Part shown: one piece after another, positions 6,419 to 8,232 of the stretch
Layout: each line of letters opens with the position of its first letter
Position numbering within the stretch: position 1 is the stretch's first letter
NCBI GenBank assembly: GCA_003161855.1
Contig: PMNM01000157.1
Span: forward strand, 492 to 8,723
Reading direction: 5' to 3'
Length of the DNA stretch: 8,232 nucleotides
Origin: Syntrophaceae bacterium
Lineage (GTDB): Bacteria; Desulfobacterota; Syntrophia; Syntrophales; Fen-1087
Notes under the pieces: generated by a model
Database searches by the model: none
The model's input: only the letters and a program-made list of their open reading frames with translations
What the model was told of the DNA's origin: nothing
Program-made: the position numbers and the translations under genes

Positions 6419-8232
6419 TCAAGCCCTGGTCTCATCCAGAATCGTATAGAGCCGGATCAGTTCGCCGACACTCCAGGCCTGGGAAATACAGCCGTTCGGC
6501 TGGTGGGGAGGATCGCCGTCAAATATCTCCGAGACGCAGCCGATGCCGGCCGCGGTCCAATGCTGACGCAGGAACGAACGGATCAAATCCAGAAGAAAAA
6601 GCCTCGCCTCGCCCTTGTCTTCCGCCACCCTCAGCAATGCTTCACCAAAATGTGCCAGGAGCCAGGGCCAGACCGTCCCCTGATGGTAGGCGCCGTCTCT
6701 TGCGGCGCTGTCGCCGCCGTAATGCCCGATATAATGCGGGTCTTCCGGTGAGAGCGTCCTCAGGCCGCAGGGGGTCAGCAGGTGCTGCCGGACGCGCGCC
6801 ACCACAGAAGGCCATCTGCCGGGATCGAGAGGTGAATAAGGAAGAGAAACGGCCAGAATCTGGTTGGGCCGCAGGGCATCGTCAAGACGGCCGTTACAGA
6901 AGACATCACCGAGATACCCTTTTTGTTTTATCCAGAAGGTCTCCTGAAAGGCCTGGCGGAGCCGGGGAATCAGTTCAGGAAAGGACAACGCGCCATCGCC
7001 AAAATGCCGGGCCAGCTCATCGACGAAGCAGACGGCGTTGTACCAGAGGGCATTTATTTCCACGGCGTACCCCCAGCGGGAGGTCACCGGTTTTCCCGCC
7101 ACGGTGGCGTCCATCCAGGTCAGATTTGAGCCTTCATGGCCGGCATGAAGCAGACCCCGATCATTCATAAAAATATTCATCACCGTTCCCGACATGAAGT
7201 GTCTGATCATTTTTTTCATCACCGGCCAGAGCTTTGTTTCGATCGTTTCTATCTCACCGGTGTACCGGAGCATCTGCTGAACAGCCCAGTAAAACCAGAG
7301 GGTTGTATCGACGGTGTTATAGGACTTCTCCTGAGAATGATCCGAAAAATAATTGGGCAGGAGGCCGTCTTTTTCATGTTCTGCTAAAGAAGCGAGGATG
7401 TCCATCCCGACCTCGGGATGGCCGCTGCAGAACGTGAGCCCCGGAAGAGAGATGAGCGTGTCCCGGCCCCAGTCATTGAACCAGTGGTAGCCGGCAATGA
7501 TGGCCGGACGTCCGGAAGGTGTTTTGATCAGGAATTGTGACCCGGCCGTGATGAGATTTTCAACATGGGTCCGGTCTTCCTGATTTTCGAACCTTTCCGC
7601 GATGGATTTTATCTGTGTCTTTTCCTGAATCCGCCGGTTCTGTTCCAGCGTCCAGATCTTTTTGAGTTGCTTTTCGAAGGCCTGTAAAGAAACAGAGACG
7701 ATGACGCTGCTTTCCTCCGTTACAGGCACTTCCAGTATGCCCGGCTGGAACAGGTCTTCATGACCCTCATAACCCCGCTGCCTTTCGACGTCATATTCGA
7801 AGTTGTTATACCAGACCGGGGAGAAAGAAAAACGGGATTTTATATTGGTCTGAATATACAGGGGCGGCATCCCTTCGTAGGGCCGGATCATAAATCCGTT
7901 TCTGATTTCGGCGGCTTGGACGTGCAAAAACGGATTCTGCCTGGAAAGGCCGTGGTATCCGCGGTAGGCCAGGAAGGGTCTCATCCTGAGCAGGCCCGGA
8001 GCCGGGCATTTCTCGATATCGTATCGTAGCAGGAGGTGGTTGTGATCCTGGAGCAGCATGACCGACTTATGAACACAGATCTTTCCCGCCTCGTAGGTGA
8101 AACCGGGATAATCATCGAGCTGAAACGAGGCAGGATGCTGATCATTTTCAGGAAAAAACAGACCGGGATACTGGTGGCAGGAGAGGAAATATTCCCGGCC
8201 TTTCGTCCGGAAGGAATCTTCAAATTTTGACA
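6419..8232 (-). CDS. Glycogen debranching enzyme (amylo-alpha-1,6-glucosidase, GH133 type), 5' partial
   Basis: This enzyme probably hydrolyses alpha-1,6 branch points of glycogen or limit dextrins in the cytoplasm. The frame is open from the right edge to a TGA at 6419-6421, giving 603 visible residues. An internal ATG at 8059 is not the start, because the 57 codons upstream of it read as family-like sequence (YPGLFFPEN, GFTYEAGK). The N-terminal beta domain covers roughly residues 1-210 of the fragment (RPFLAYRGYH, WYNNFEYDVE). The (alpha/alpha)6 catalytic domain follows, with WFNDWGRD at 250-257, VEINALWYN around E391, YHQGTVWPW from 515, and SEIFDGDPPHQPNG with E568, then SQAWSVGEL. All of these are hallmarks of the bacterial/archaeal GDE family. 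Bacterial members are usually about 650-730 residues, so roughly 50-120 residues are missing upstream. It is the first gene seen in the operon; a 74-base spacer with a stem-loop separates it from the GT4 gene. No broken frame or missing motif was seen. Confidence 0.93.
   Translation of the reverse strand, partial: SKFEDSFRTKGREYFLSCHQYPGLFFPENDQHPASFQLDDYPGFTYEAGKICVHKSVMLLQDHNHLLLRYDIEKCPAPGLLRMRPFLAYRGYHGLSRQNPFLHVQAAEIRNGFMIRPYEGMPPLYIQTNIKSRFSFSPVWYNNFEYDVERQRGYEGHEDLFQPGILEVPVTEESSVIVSVSLQAFEKQLKKIWTLEQNRRIQEKTQIKSIAERFENQEDRTHVENLITAGSQFLIKTPSGRPAIIAGYHWFNDWGRDTLISLPGLTFCSGHPEVGMDILASLAEHEKDGLLPNYFSDHSQEKSYNTVDTTLWFYWAVQQMLRYTGEIETIETKLWPVMKKMIRHFMSGTVMNIFMNDRGLLHAGHEGSNLTWMDATVAGKPVTSRWGYAVEINALWYNAVCFVDELARHFGDGALSFPELIPRLRQAFQETFWIKQKGYLGDVFCNGRLDDALRPNQILAVSLPYSPLDPGRWPSVVARVRQHLLTPCGLRTLSPEDPHYIGHYGGDSAARDGAYHQGTVWPWLLAHFGEALLRVAEDKGEARLFLLDLIRSFLRQHWTAAGIGCVSEIFDGDPPHQPNGCISQAWSVGELIRLYTILDETRA

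Noticed and set aside
6417..6422. TTGACA on the minus strand, resembling a sigma-70 -35 box
   Set aside because: The bases 17 further on read CGCCGC, nothing like a -10 box, and they lie inside the stem-loop. It is explained by the end of the debranching gene.
6112..7170. 352-codon open frame on the plus strand
   Set aside because: It lies antisense to the debranching enzyme and the GT4 N terminus, both with clear family motifs. Its translation is Arg/Pro/Gly rich and low in complexity, typical of a shadow frame.
8057..8059. ATG at 8059 as the debranching enzyme start
   Set aside because: The frame continues open to the right edge, and the upstream codons encode family-like N-terminal domain sequence, so the true start lies outside the window.

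Overview
The window is one tightly packed operon segment. Everything convincing reads on the minus strand, so transcription runs from the right edge to the left edge. Four genes of alpha-1,4-glucan (glycogen) metabolism fill it almost completely, and the outer two run off the window. In transcription order they are: a GH133-type glycogen debranching enzyme (6419-8232, 5' end missing); a GT4 glycosyltransferase (5091-6344); a compact GH57 alpha-amylase-like glycosidase (3866-5077); and a very long ORF (1-3869, 3' end missing). The long ORF joins a eukaryote-like GT3 glycogen synthase to a GT35 alpha-glucan phosphorylase with a DUF3417-type N-terminal region.

The gene junctions suggest coordinated translation. 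The GT4 stop overlaps the Shine-Dalgarno sequence of the GH57 gene, with 13 bases between the genes. The GH57 stop overlaps the fusion start as ATGA. The only real spacer is the 74 bases between the debranching and GT4 genes, and it holds a strong perfect-arm stem-loop with no T-tract. No promoter or canonical terminator is visible; the operon's start and end both lie outside the window. There are no RNA genes, insertion sequences, CRISPR arrays or other mobile elements, and no gene-free stretch longer than 300 bases.

As a system, the operon carries polymer synthesis (GT3, probably from UDP-glucose, and possibly GT4), phosphorolysis (GT35, releasing glucose-1-phosphate), branch-point hydrolysis (GH133) and an endo-acting or glucan-transferring GH57 enzyme. 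The most notable feature is that the elongating and degrading enzymes are joined in one polypeptide of more than 1289 residues. The moderate GC content, a GT3 rather than a GT5 synthase, and the GDE-GT4-GH57-synthase/phosphorylase order suggest an anaerobic deltaproteobacterium-like organism (Desulfobacterota, perhaps Syntrophales or Geobacterales). That assignment is inference from general knowledge, not from a marker gene.
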